DNA from: Notospermus geniculatus
Taxonomy: Eukaryota > Nemertea > Pilidiophora > Heteronemertea > Lineidae
Length of the DNA stretch: 64,000 nt
NCBI GenBank assembly: GCA_002633025.1
Contig: NMRB01000070.1
Coordinates: forward strand, 214,285-278,284
Reading direction: 5' to 3'
The notes under the pieces are model-generated. The model searched no databases. It was not told where the DNA came from and saw only the letters and a list, made by a program, of their open reading frames with translations. Each line of letters starts with the position of its first letter. Position 1 is the stretch's first letter. Position numbers and translations under genes: made by a program. Below are positions 50,539 through 60,866 of the stretch, piece after piece.

Positions 50539-51530
50539 AGCGAAGATGGAGATATTATCCAGAACAGGCTTGAAGGATCTATCAGCCGAGGTGTCAGTGC
50601 ATTGGACCTCACAAGAGCTATACCATCGGCATCGCATTGGTTTTGATCCCAGGGCTTTCAAATAATGATACCTCCCTCGTTGCTCATTTTGTCATTGCGC
50701 AAATTCCAATGAGCCTTCGTGGAACACTGTAATTATCGTAGTTGTATCTTTGATTACACATTGTTTGCTCGATGTTCTTGGCAGTCATACAGTCACTCGG
50801 CGGCTGTCATCAAATCATGAGATGTAATCATGCCTGGGCATTTATACTAATTGATTGTAGACAACGAAGTACTAGGACTGTACTGACTACTAAAAAATCT
50901 GCCAGCCGATATACGAGACAACCTGGGATCGGTGGCAAGGCCACACAGTACATGATTCTGGTACATTGTATCACTAAATCTAATGAAAATTCTTTTCTGA
51001 CAGGACACTTCGCCAAGCCACTCACAGGATAACAGATCTGAAGCTTCCTAACTCATCTGCCCCCGTAGTCCAGCAGACGACATCTTCTGCAAGGGTTTTC
51101 TCGCATTCCGTGTTACTGATTGGAAGATATTTGAAGAAAGGTTGTTCATATCAGCCAACTGAAGAATCTTTCTTCAAATTGTTTCCAATTCATAGCCAAG
51201 GCTTATACATAGAAAACTTCAGAAGGGAAGATACTGTCTGCTCCAAACTGGGGGCAGAGGAGTTAAAGAGAAAAGGGAGCCAAGGTCATTGACGTTTTGT
51301 CAAGGTCATTAACTTCGTTTCATATTTTTCCTCATAGGTCAGAAGATTTTACTCACAGGAAAATCAACCTTGCAGGTTTGAGACAGACAACATCACCTGT
51401 GCCACATGACAAGTCATCTCGTCTGAATCACCACTTAACATCGATGCAGAGATTTTGACATTAAAACCCCCCAAACACCCACTTGTAAAAGGAAGGGCAA
51501 GATTACACATCGGCAAGCCCAACATGCTCC

Positions 51531-51626
51531 AACAGCAGGATTTCTACCTCGCTCTTCATCCACTCACACAAACATTGTGTGCGAGCATATGAAGAGGAGG
51601 GAGACCAAAGCCTTGGGAGAATGCTG
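51531..51626. mobile_element. Hairpin, family D, copy 2 (reversed)
   Basis: CAACAGCAGGATTTCTACCTCG then CTCTTCATCCAC pairs with ATGAAGAGGAGGGAGACCAAAGCC. Read on the minus strand it matches the element at 40990, including the flanking ATTCTCCCA. The inner stem ACACAAACATTGTGT extends the hairpin. Confidence 0.5.
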
Positions 51627-53008
51627 GCCCACAGGTACATGTACGTATAGTATGTTTTTTCTCCTTAGAAACTTTATCCATGAAACGTTAGCCAAGAAGG
51701 AAGAGCGACGACGTCAACCAAAGGTAGGGCCTTGACATTTCATGTTTTGATTCCTTGGGGTCTAATTAAGGGGTTGTGGAAAAGAACGTAGAGCTGTAAC
51801 AGTGTCAACCAGCACCGAATGACTTGATTGAATATTATTTACGAGCTCTTTCAATGCTATTTTGCATCGTAAACTATTTAATGCAGCTGTTGAGAAATTC
51901 ATTTGTATGAAATTATGTCTGTAATTTAAAAGAAATATGGCGCTTTCTTGAAAGGCGGGCTGCAATGAAATGAGAGTTATGGTTTTTGCTGACTCGAATT
52001 TTCGTGGATTAATCACAATAAGGTGTTTGTCACGAAATGTCAGCCTTTCTTTACAGCAGGTTTGTGTTTTAAGTCAGTGCATAAAGTTGTGACGCCACTC
52101 TACCTTGTCTGCTGGAGAGCCAACAACCTGGTTATGTTACAGTCGAGATTTGCAAGATGAAGGAAAAATGACCACATTGGAAAATTTGTGTCTTTATGGT
52201 GTTTAGTCATGTTAGTGCTAAGAGTTCTGTTCTTAACTTGTTAGTCATAAGCTAAAGAATGATTTGACACAAAGTGGTAAACTAAGAACGATGTTTTGAG
52301 AACACAGAAAGAATTGCCGTCAACTTAAGCCATGTCTAAATTCTTGAAACCAGATGAGGCGTCAACAATCGAAGACTCCGATTACTGAATTATGGTTTTG
52401 ATTTCTTAAGTCGCAAATTGCTTGAAGACAATTTTCGAAAACACCGGACTGAAACGTTAAGACCAAACGAAAGATGAAACCGAAGACATAACTCTTGTTT
52501 TTCGGTAGCACATCCTTAACTTAGATGGAAATGAACCGTCATCCAATTTTAGATAGAATAATTGACCTACCATTGCAAACGTATTTTCCGAAATATCTCC
52601 CAAGAAACTATAGGTAGAGCTAACTCTGGATATATTTCAGCTTATCGCTTTTAGCGGGGCCTGAGTGAAAGTTTAATGTAAAACGATTTTCATATCTCTT
52701 TTTCCAACAAGCATCTTTTCAAGCCAGAAATACGATTAATTGAGAAAATTTGTCGATGATTTGAAATTCAAGATGTACTCTTATCCCGAAAATATCGGCT
52801 CGGTATGCGAATCTTATCAAAATATAACGATTTTGACGAAAGAAATGCCCTCAGCCTAAGTAAATGCGCAGCCATGGTAAAGGGCGTTTGATTTCCGATA
52901 ATCTAATTGGTGTTCTGAATAAGGAGAGATCGCTGACAGGGCTAAATCAAATAGGCAGATTAGAATACAATTTACTTCATAACGAATTTATTAGACTCTT
53001 ATTATTCG

Positions 53009-53123
53009 GATCATATGAATAAAGACTAGTAAATGCTTTTACTTGAATTTTGCAATACAAATGCCCTACGCAGTGCTGTACAAATTTGAAGTAAAAGCAT
53101 TTGCTAGTCTTTATTCATATGAC
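53009..53123. mobile_element. Fold-back element, family E, well preserved
   Basis: The left arm GATCATATGAATAAAGACTAG and AAATGCTTTTACTT pairs with AAGTAAAAGCATTT and CTAGTCTTTATTCATATGA at the right, with a single mismatch over about 36 bp. Pairing resumes weakly inside (GAATTTTGCA). The loop is about 40 bp. A decayed relative is at 49092. Confidence 0.75.
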
Positions 53124-53371
53124 CCAATGCCGCGTTCTCAGCGAAACTTGATATTTTCAGCACGGGTACCAATATTATTCAGCGATATTTGTATACGTAG
53201 TGGACAAAGGAATTGTGATGGCTTCATGTGTGCCGATATCGGAATTCATTAGATCTTGGCCCAGAGATGTGGTAAATGTAGCAAGTGGTAACCTTACAGC
53301 AATTGTGGGTAAGCGTAAAGACTTTTTTATAATCATAAGCCTATAATGATCGATAGCGGAGCGCCATGTCA

Positions 53372-53544
53372 AGTGTGACAGGAATCAGCGTCCTAGGAAT
53401 GCAAGTCCGCCAAATAATAGCCCGTTATTGTAAGGTTACATGTATATTCGAATGGTCATGGTCTTCATAGCCTTATAGTCTAATCCCTCCCTGAACAATA
53501 AAACCGGACTTTGATTCCAGGCGGTCTTTCATTCCCGTCACACC
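53372..53544. mobile_element. Element family F, copy 1 (GTGTGACAGGAAT ends)
   Basis: The left end AGTGTGACAGGAATCAGCGTCC and right end read on the minus strand GGTGTGACGGGAATGAAAG define a roughly 170-bp element. Shared internal blocks with 55069 include GGAATGCAAGTCCG, TATTGTAAGGTTA and AAACCGGACTTTGATTCCAGG. A partial end (GTGACAGAATCGGCGTCC) also occurs near 23858. Confidence 0.65.
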
Positions 53545-53599
53545 GCATTATAAACACTATCGACTAGACTGGGCAAATTGACGTCTATCAGGAGGAATC

Positions 53600-53740
53600 C
53601 ATAGTGCCCATATGAAACCCGCCCCTCTCTCTCGCAGGAACAATTTCTTGAGTTCGTCTGGGATCGAACCCGGAACATATCTGAAGAAACAAACGTGGAT
53701 GTTTCCAGACCAAGAGAGGGGAAGCTCTAAAACGATTGAG
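53600..53740 (-). other. Possible tRNA-like B-box segment
   Basis: On the minus strand CCGGGTTCGATCCCAG (plus-strand 53660-53675) is a good B-box. It is enclosed by CCCCTCTCTCTCG and AGAGAGGGG, which can pair. No A-box or cloverleaf was found. It could be a SINE remnant or chance. Confidence 0.25.
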
Positions 53741-53744
53741 AAGT

Positions 53745-53850
53745 GGGGCCGTTTGCACAAAACATCTTAAGTGTAAAATTTCCGTTATCTTTTGTTTGGA
53801 ACAATAGTTAAGGGAAATTTTACACTTCAGACGTTTTATGCATACGGCCC
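53745..53850. mobile_element. Hairpin element, family G, copy 1
   Basis: It starts GGGGCCGTTTGCA and ends TGCATACGGCCC. The inner arms CTTAAGTGTAAAATTTCC and GGAAATTTTACACTTCAG pair, and the loop region carries ATCTTTTGTTTGGAACAATAG. Layout and loop match the element at 63657 in reverse orientation. A second hairpin of the same design follows immediately at 53852. Confidence 0.7.
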
Positions 53851-53851
53851 T

Positions 53852-53970
53852 GGGGCCTATATTCAAAAAACTACTTAAGTCTATTAAGTGTGACACTTAT
53901 CCTTTGTTAAACACAAAAGATAAGTGTCACACTTTGACTTACAATGTAAATACGTTTACGAATATGGACC
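53852..53970. mobile_element. Hairpin element, family G, copy 2
   Basis: It starts GGGGCCTATATTCAAAAA and ends GAATATGGACC. The arms TTAAGTGTGACACTTATC and GATAAGTGTCACACTTTGA pair around TTTGTTAAACACAAAA. The GGGGCC terminus, CTTAAGT word and CTTTTGT/ACAAAAG loop place it with 53745 and 63657, though the arm sequence is different. Confidence 0.65.
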
Positions 53971-54650
53971 TTGGTTCTCTAACAGACCTTATGCAACCCG
54001 CAAGATTGAAAGGGAAAGGTAAGGAAGTCTTTTCAATGCCGTCCAACTAATATTTATTCCATTAATACATAACTTTCTTTCGACGCCACATCAACGCTCG
54101 ACGTCAAGTGGGAAAGACAACTCGGTCCCAGCGCTTCTCTGAGAAACTTCAAAATCGATGACAAAATGAACGCTAAGGGGTTTAGTGTATGTGGAACAGA
54201 AAATCAAACGATACTTTCATGTTGCACACGATAAAATTACAGGAATAAAAATAACTACAACAAATAAAGCCGGAAGAAAATTGAGAAAATTTGAGAATTA
54301 TTTCACCTACCTTCATTCTGTTTATTTAATCTGTAGTAATCTCAAAGTTTTTGTTAATTCCTGGAAAAAAATGTTTGAGTTCGTCCGAAGTTGCGATGCT
54401 CCGACACTGATGTATTGACTGTGATGTCTTGAGAATCCAAGCCACGAGTTGATTCTGCTCACAGCTTTTAAAGCGTTTCTGATTGGCCCGCGAGAATGAT
54501 GACGTAGAACGCAATATCCGCGTTACCTCGCGTCAACTTTGTTAGAGCTGCGTTCTCCAGCTGATAATTTGATATAACATTTGCTGCCCATGCACGATGA
54601 TTCATTCCCGAAAAACTCTTGGGTGGAAAGAAAGGGAATTTTCCCTGCAG

Positions 54651-54746
54651 TCTCGGTCGGCCGTGCAGACTTCTTTCAGCAGTGCGCACACGAAGGAGTG
54701 TCAAACGCACTGCGCCAACTGCCTCAACGATGAGTCGTTTTGTGTT
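54651..54746 (+). CDS. Candidate internal exon, cysteine-rich
   Basis: A pyrimidine-rich acceptor (TTTTCCCTGCAG ending at 54650) and a consensus donor (GTAAGT at 54747) bound a 96-bp open segment, exactly 32 codons, entered and left in phase 0. The second half encodes KECQTHCANCLNDESFC, a compact C-X3-C-X2-C-X7-C cluster reminiscent of furin-type or EGF-like cysteine modules. The segment is more GC-rich than its flanks. A second possible acceptor (TTTCAG at 54679) would give a 67-bp exon in the same frame but with a different phase. I found no partner exons nearby, so this is a candidate only. The alternative is a chance frame with fortuitous splice words. Confidence 0.33.
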
Positions 54747-55068
54747 GTAAGTACGTTACTTATGAATCATTCATGATCTCAAACACACAGACCGGTTTTC
54801 TGAATCGTATACCAAATGTAGGAATATTGAACATTCTGTGTGAGGCTGTGCATAGGCAGTGATGTTGCATCTTTTACATACTTGCATTTACCAGACGAGG
54901 CATTCATGGGAACTCTGTCTTGCTGTGAGCTATGTAATTCAATTGGCAACGATTTAATCACTTCAGCTGATTGTTTTAGATGCTGGATTTGCGGGGGGGG
55001 GGCGTGTCTAGTCACAGATCAACTCAGATAAAACGATGCACATGTTTCTGCACCAATAAATCACTATG

Positions 55069-55240
55069 CAGGTGTGACAGGAATGGTAGTCCTTGGAATG
55101 CAAGTCCGAGTTACAAGTGTGCTATTGTAAGGTTATATTCGACTGGTCATCGTTTCTAGTATAGCCGTACATCGTAAGCCCTCGTTGAAAAATATGACCG
55201 GACTTACATTTCAGGGGACTTGGATTCCTGTCACACCTGA
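55069..55240. mobile_element. Element family F, copy 2
   Basis: CAGGTGTGACAGGAATGG at the left pairs with ATTCCTGTCACACCTG at the right. The interior follows copy 1 (53372) block for block: GGAATGCAAGTCCGAG, TATTGTAAGGTTATATTCGA, then GACCGGACTTACATTTCAGG. The two copies lie in the same orientation 1.7 kb apart. Confidence 0.7.
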
Positions 55241-55783
55241 AACGGGGATAGCCTCCATGTAGGCATTTAATGACAATAAACCCATAGAAACACCTTTTCT
55301 GCGTTTATCATTATACATGTACATGTGTATGTACAAAAACGTATGATTTCATGCGCTATGTATTAAATGTAAGTATTCCATGCGCATTTTCCATCCACCA
55401 CGAGGAGCCGCCTGATCGCGGCGATGAAGATGTCGTTCCGTCTCCCCTGCCACTCATTACACCAACCCGACGACGCTAATGGATGGTTCCCATGGGTTAC
55501 ATAACAATATCCGTGATATGAGTTACGGCATTTGTATTTCAGAGGCGTACCCCTGATTCACGTAAAGGGAATCAAATGTAACAAGAATATTAATGAAAGG
55601 AAAGGGTTTTAATGTGAGTGGTTGAAAATAGATGTCCTCCGTGCTGGACCGCATTGATCGCCAAAATAGATTGGTTTCCGATCTTACCGGTGGAATTGTC
55701 TCGAAAAAGCAGCTCCGATGAAAAACGCGCCGATTGGTCGAAAACCCATCGATTGTTCTTTTGTTGATCAATCAGCGAGTTGG

Positions 55784-56244
55784 AAATGACAGGCGCTACC
55801 GATCTCAGTTGGTAATTCTACCGGTGAGAACGGGAACCAAAATTTACGCAAAAGAAGTCGGGAACCAAAGATCGGGAACCAAAATTTACGCAAAAGAAGT
55901 GAGTTGATACCCGATGATTCAAACCCCATGCTTTGCGAAAAAAAGAAACCTGCAAATCCAGAGTGGCGTGCAGTTGAAATATTAAAACGCAGTGCTACAA
56001 TCCAATATCTTTATCAACCATTCTGATATGGGAAAATGACAGGCGCTACCGATCTCAGTTGGTAATTCTACCGGTGAGAACGGGAACCAAAATTTACGCA
56101 AAAGAAGTGAGTTGATACCCGATGATTCAAACCCCCCCCATGCTTTGCGAAAAAAAGAAACCTGCAAATCCAGAGTGGCGTGCAGTTGAAATATTAAAAC
56201 GCAGTGCTACAATCCAATATCTTTATCAACCATTCTGATATGGG
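55784..56244. repeat. Tandem duplication, 250 bp and 211 bp copies
   Basis: AAATGACAGGCGCTACCGATC...CATTCTGATATGGG occurs twice, at 55784-56033 and 56034-56244. The copies are nearly identical except that the first has an extra internal duplication of about 41 bp (GGGAACCAAAATTTACGCAA repeated) and the second has a longer C-run. The high identity suggests a recent event or an assembly duplication. Confidence 0.85.
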
Positions 56245-56708
56245 GTAATAGACCCTTCAAAACTTCATAATTTTCAAAACATCGTGTTGTCAATGAGGAA
56301 TTTCCAGATCGGTAGCACATACGATAATGTACCGATCTGATAGCTTGCCACGTTTCTTGGAAAATGAACTCCGTTGAAATGAAATCAACTCATCCCACCT
56401 AGCTCAGACGTAACCGTTATCTGGTTCAATTGATCACAAGGAAGCACTAAGGTTTGAGTCCCCCTGGAGTTGCTTTGATGGGGCACGGAGGGCCATCAGC
56501 TGTCAACCCCTCACATCGCGTGCAAATTGCTTTTAAAGTTAATTTCTGCCATTGTTCTTCAGGTGCCACTCAATTTGTTTGTGAAACAAGATCAGAATCG
56601 AAATAATGAGAAAGACAGCCGTTACCACGTAAATGACGGAGGCGACATCAGTCGTTGGAAATGAGAACTGGCGAGTACTGTTTTCCGTATATGGTGTTAT
56701 AATTCATG

Positions 56709-56978
56709 CCTGAGCATGTCTTGACCGTGCCTGGCGTGAGCGTGCCCAAGAGTGCCTTGAGCGTGCCTGGCGATGCCTCAGCGTGCCTGAGCGTGTCTGG
56801 CGATGCCTGAGCGTGAGTGAGGGTCCCTTAGCGCGCCTGGTAATGCCTGAGCGTGGCTTGAGCGTGCTTGACGGTGCCTCCGCGTGATTTAAGCGTCACT
56901 GAGCGTGCTTTGAGCGTTCCTTGCGGTGCTTGGGCGTGCCTGAGCGCTCCTGAGAGTGCCTGAACATCCCTGAGTGTA
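56709..56978. repeat. Minisatellite of ~10-bp TGAGCGTGCC units
   Basis: The decamer TGAGCGTGCC, with variants TGGCGATGCC and TTGAGCGTGC, recurs for about 270 bp with drifting period. The strand shows strong G/T bias. A 66-codon minus-strand frame through it is a translation of the repeat. It ends directly before the fold-back at 56980. Confidence 0.8.
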
Positions 56979-56979
56979 A

Positions 56980-57113
56980 AGCTTCCCTTACATAGAAGTA
57001 TGCGGTATACGAAAACGCCTGTTAACAAAGGCTTCCCGATGATTCACGACTGTGAAGCCTTTGTTAACAGGCGTTTTCGTATACCGTATACATGTACTTC
57101 TATGCAAGGGAAA
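56980..57113. mobile_element. Fold-back element, family C, well preserved
   Basis: TACGAAAACGCCTGTTAACA and AAGGCTTC pair exactly with GAAGCCTTTGTTAACAGG and CGTTTTCGTATACCG. The outer arms TTCCCTTACATAGAAGTA and TACTTCTATGCAAGGGAA pair with one mismatch and a small indel next to CATGTA. The loop is about 18 bp (CCGATGATTCACGACTGT). A decayed copy lies at 36342. Confidence 0.75.
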
Positions 57114-57866
57114 CCTTACGGCTGTTGGGGGCCATGTGCTATCGACCTATATTTAGAACCACAAGATGACCAATATCTCGTCATCCGGCAAGTCAATTTC
57201 TAGCATTGCTAACTCACCAGATTAGGGTCTACATGCACATGTATATACTCTCTATCCGGAAATTTAAGACCAGAGTGCTCCACCCCAACAAGTCAGTATT
57301 GCATTTTCGGTACAAAAAACAATGTTGTTGTAAAGTTAACGTTTATCGTTTGATTTCTTAAACTCGCTATTGACAAATAACTAACTGCGTACACAATCTA
57401 TTCCAACCCACGACTCGGTGATGTAAGGCCACCACGGCTCGGCTAGGCATGACGGTGTCCAAGGATACTTATGGAAGTTAACAATTGGTCTGCGTTACGT
57501 AATCCTTCAGGGCATGCGCACACAGGCCGCGAGGTCATTTTTAGTGCAAGTGTGGTGTGTGCAGGACGTGGTGGAGGCGAGCAGGAGCAAGAAAAACTTG
57601 GCCATTTGAAATATTGGTAAGAAAATTTGTTCTCTGCAAATGAGGTGTGCTAGCCTCTGACGATGTGAGCTAACTATGCGTACAATGAGGGTAAATTCAG
57701 CCGGCTCACTTCCACGGTTTTGACCGCTACTGTTGGGCCTATGCGGCTGAAAAGTCCCTATGCCACTTCGGATTCCAGCACAGATACCATGGATGTACTC
57801 TCCATGATTGTACTGAAACAAAATATATATTTACGGTTCTTTATTCTACTTCCAGACATTCTCTCG
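57114..57866. other. No gene recognised
   Basis: The longest frame is 104 codons (57507-57821, minus), with no motif that I recognise. No repeat was identified before the rRNA-derived array. Confidence 0.4.
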
Positions 57867-57867
57867 C

Positions 57868-58655
57868 TGGTAGGGTTTGGTTGCACTGCTGAAGCTGAAA
57901 GGAATTGACGGAAGGGGCTTCGTTGACCCTGCGGCCGGACAGCTTCCAGGAAACCGAAGTCTTTTGTTTCCGGAGAAGTATGGCTGCCGAGCTGAAGCTT
58001 AAAGGAATTGACGGAAGGGTCTTCGTTGTGGCCAGACAGCTTCCAGGAAACCGAAGTCTTTTGGTTCCGGGGAAGTATGGCTGCCAAGCTGAAGCTTAAA
58101 GGAATTGACGGAAGGGTCTTCGTTGACCCTGCGGCCAGACAGCTTCTAGTAAACCGAAGTCTTTTGGTTCCGGGGAAGTATGGCTTCAAAGCTGAAGCTT
58201 AAAGGAATTGACGGAAGGGGCTTCGTTGACCCTGCGGCCGGACAACTTCCAGGGGGGAAACCAAGTATTTCGGTTCCGGGGAAGTATGGCTGCAAAGCTG
58301 AAGCTTAAAGGAATTGACGGAAGGGTCTTCGTTGTCCCTGCAGCCGGGCAGCTTCCAGGAAACCAATGTCTTTTGGTTCCGGGGAAGTATGGCTGCAAAG
58401 CTGAAGCTTCAAGGAATTGACGGAAGGGGCTTCGTTGACCCTGCGGCCAGACAGCTTCCAGGGCGGAGACCAAGTATTTTGGTTCCGGGGAAGTATGGCT
58501 GCAAAGCTGAAGCTTAAAGGAATTGACGGAAGGGTCTTCGTTGTCCCTGCAGCCGGGCAGCTTCCGGGAAAACGAAGTGTTTTGGTTCCGGGGAAGTTTA
58601 GCTGCGAAGCTGAGGCTTAAAAGGAATTGACGGAAGAGGCTTCGTTGATCCTAAA
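57868..58655 (+). repeat. Tandem array of an 18S rRNA-derived segment (~8 units)
   Basis: The block GGAATTGACGGAAG recurs at 57901, 58004, 58101, 58204, 58310, 58413, 58519 and 58623. Spacings are 97-106 bp. Each unit also has GGCAGCTTCC, GGAAACC, TTTTGGTTCCGGGG, AGTATGGCTGCAAAGCTGAAGC and CTTAAAGG. In that order these match a highly conserved core of eukaryotic 18S rRNA (the stretch around the universal AAAGGAATTGACGGAAGGG site), beginning near its TGACCC-GGCAGC segment. The rest of the 18S gene is absent, so this is an rRNA-derived pseudogene satellite and not rDNA. Units 4/5 and 6/7 alternate between a 106-bp and a 103-104-bp form, giving a dimeric higher-order repeat of about 209 bp. Open frames on both strands follow from the repeat and shift phase between units. 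Confidence 0.85.
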
Positions 58656-58841
58656 CTGGAAGTGCTCGCCACGCCGCCACGAACCACTCCAAGAAATTCC
58701 CTCGAGGAATAGACCTGCCCTTTACGGAATGAAGAAACTCGGTAAGTTGCTTCTATTCTCTCGTGGCACGAGTTTAGAATCCCCAGTTCAGTGTCCAAGG
58801 TTGTCGATTGACAGGGCGAAACTTGAGATTACCTGATCGGA

Positions 58842-58901
58842 GGTGACATCATTCGGTGAGAACTCTTAGACCGCCATCTTTGTTGGAAAGGTCTGTAAGA
58901 C
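58842..58901 (-). repeat. YY1/CRE-like repeat arm, left end of the palindrome
   Basis: On the minus strand: CTTTCCAACAAAGATGGCGG, then TCTAAGAGTTCTCACC, then a CRE-like ATGATGTCACC. The same block is found at 30221-30275 and, in the opposite orientation, at 63775-63826 and 30055-30095. It marks the outer limit of the palindrome on this side. Confidence 0.6.
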
Positions 58902-59542
58902 TTTTTCATTTCTAAAGTGATCAAGGCCCCGCGGATAACATTACATGCTTGTTTATTCAATATGAACCTCTTTTTCAGCCTCCAGCTTTCAAATGGTCAC
59001 TTCCTTGAGCCCCCTGTTCCAACCATATCGAAGGAAACGAAATACTTCGTGACGGCTTCAACAGAATTCGTTCGGTTTCTGATATTACGGCTGTACGACT
59101 TGACAAACGAATCGGATTCCACATAGTGACGAATGAACTCTGATAATACGAATCGGTTTAACACGTGTGAATGAACTCTGATAGGACTTGGTTTTTTTCT
59201 GTCGTGCGGTTTCACTGCTGATTGTTAGTCTTAGTCATGGGGAAAGGACTTTACATCGAACCCCAGTGAGAGACACGTAACCTGATGTGAGTGGATGCAG
59301 ACCATAAGATTGTGACAAATATCTTACGCAGTGGATTTATCCAACTATTAGTATTAGGCCTGTACATTTATTCATGCCATCCGATTTTGATGTGTTTCTC
59401 GTACCGTATATTTCTGTCGTTATACATTGTTGTGTCACCATTTACATCCGATTTCCTGGCGTAGGCCTATCTTTTGTCGTTGTACATGTTTGTCACTGTT
59501 GGCCTCCGATTTCCCGTATTTGATGTACAGTAGGCCTAAAAG

Positions 59543-59801
59543 ACTGAGTTCTCGAAGTCTGTTTAGACGCAGATGGTCAAGTCCATGATCTCGGACGTGA
59601 CATTTCACTTAGTCAGTGCAGTGTCTGCAACTGATAGCAGAGGCATAGACGGACAAGAACCCGACATGATGCCGACATGATGCAGGGAACTTGGCTGTTA
59701 TTTGGTGCCATCTGTTGCAGTGACTGCACTAAGTCAAAAAATGTCGCGTCCAAGATCGTGGACTTGACCATCTGCCTCTAAAGAGACTTCGAGAACTCAG
59801 C
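59543..59801. mobile_element. Fold-back element in the left arm (CTGAGTTCTCGAAGTCT ends)
   Basis: CTGAGTTCTCGAAGTCT then GCAGATGGTCAAGTCCA at the left pairs with TGGACTTGACCATCTGC then AGACTTCGAGAACTCAG at the right, with arms of about 80 bp reaching AGTCAGTGCAGT. The interior includes a duplicated GACATGATGCC. The right palindrome arm has only the first 20 or so bases (CTGAGTTGTCGAAGTCTG, minus strand) next to an n. Either the element was deleted there or it inserted beside a related sequence. Confidence 0.65.
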
Positions 59802-59949
59802 TAATATCATTGTCGACAACTCTGTTGGGTTTATCCCGAACTTTGTAATAGGTAGACTTCATTTAATATATGTTAATACTATAACTAGGGCTTTGTTTTT
59901 TCTTACTGTAGGCCAAAATTTCGGAGGGACAGTAGAGAAGGTATCCGGT

Positions 59950-60226
59950 GTTGGAGATAGTCTATTTTTCGAACATTCCATTGTTCCAAAATTGGCCACC
60001 AGGTGACCAATTGGCGCTGTTAGTTGGACTTCAACTAGCTGAGCCAATCAGGGAGTTGGAGACTGAGCGACTAACCAATACTTGAATATTCAAGTATTGG
60101 TTAATCACTCAGTCTCCAACTCCCTGATTGGCTCAGCTAGTTGAAGTCCAACTAACAGCGCCAATTGGTCACCTGGTGGCCAATTTTGGAACAAGGGGAA
60201 AAGCCGGAAAATAGACTATCTCCAAC
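59950..60226. mobile_element. Nearly perfect 277-bp palindrome
   Basis: The arms of about 135 bp read GTTGGAGATAGTCTATTTT ... GGTGACCAATTGGCGCTG ... GAGCCAATCAGGGAGTTGG and are repeated in reverse complement, meeting at CTTGAATATTCAAG (60081-60094). Differences are confined to small indels near TTCGAACATT/AAGGGGAAAAGCC and one at AGCGACTAA/TTAATCACT. It is absent from the right arm. Near-identity of the arms indicates a recent element or arm-to-arm correction. The ends lie in ATCCGGTG and GCGATTTT, and no clear target duplication is visible. Confidence 0.8.
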
Positions 60227-60771
60227 GCGATTTTTTGGCTATGACCCGTCTCCGTAAGTTTCGATCACGGGAAGCAGACACCGAAGTCAGTAATTATATT
60301 AATTACTTGTATTAATTAATACTCTTTAAATGAGTACATCAAAATCGGAAATCGGGAAATCGGAGGCAACTATGTTACATATGAAAAATCACATAAATAA
60401 CATTGAATAAAACGGGAAATCGGATGTCAGTGACAAACATTATGTACAACGACAAAAATTAGCCTATACAAAAGATCATAATATTTAGTCACATAAAAAA
60501 CGGGAAATCGGATGTCAATTTGTACATCAAGTACATGTTTAGGTTGTGGAGTGAAAAACACCGACGAATTCAATCCTTGCACGTGTCGGGGGTAGACTCA
60601 AATCTGCAAAGATAAAATATAATTCCCAATGAATACAAACGGACAACAAAACAACATGGGTCAACGAACACATTTTTCCCCAAACAGCTACGCCTACATG
60701 CTATACAACATGTCGACCAAAATGGCGAAAGAGGGAAATATGGCGGGACTGATAAGGCAACCTCAACTTAC

Positions 60772-60866
60772 CGATTGTACATTCAGGTCTGAAATATAGG
60801 CAGGACCAGCGTCGTCAAATATGTCAGCATGACGTGGTGGAACTTCTGATGAAGCTTCGAGACATT
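60772..60866 (-). CDS. Mirrored gene, left copy, exon 2
   Basis: Bounded by a strong acceptor on the minus strand (TCCTCTCCTTTCAG, plus-strand 60867-60880) and a consensus donor GTAAGT (plus-strand 60766-60771). The 95-bp exon joins exon 1 (one carried base) to give 32 codons starting ECLEASSEVPPRH and ending AYISDLNVQS, with an acidic DIFDD stretch. The next acceptor (TTATCTTTGCAG, near plus-strand 60610) would open exon 3 with ATT TGA, so the spliced frame stops after one more codon, 56 in total. I do not recognise the product. It may be a very short protein, the 5' part of an alternatively spliced gene, or the leader region of a transposon gene. Conservation of splice sites in the other arm argues that the transcript structure is real. 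Confidence 0.45.

Larger units (their letters stand above)
49212..53008. other. 3.8 kb with only small hairpins
   Basis: No gene was recognised. The 132-codon minus-strand frame at 49562-49960 crosses a G-run and lacks motifs. Two small hairpin features inside are listed separately (50466 and 51531). Confidence 0.4.

Noticed and set aside
57758-58189. A 143-codon minus-strand frame and several plus-strand frames in the tandem array.
   Set aside because: They are translations of the 18S-derived repeat, and unit lengths are not constant multiples of three, so the phase drifts.
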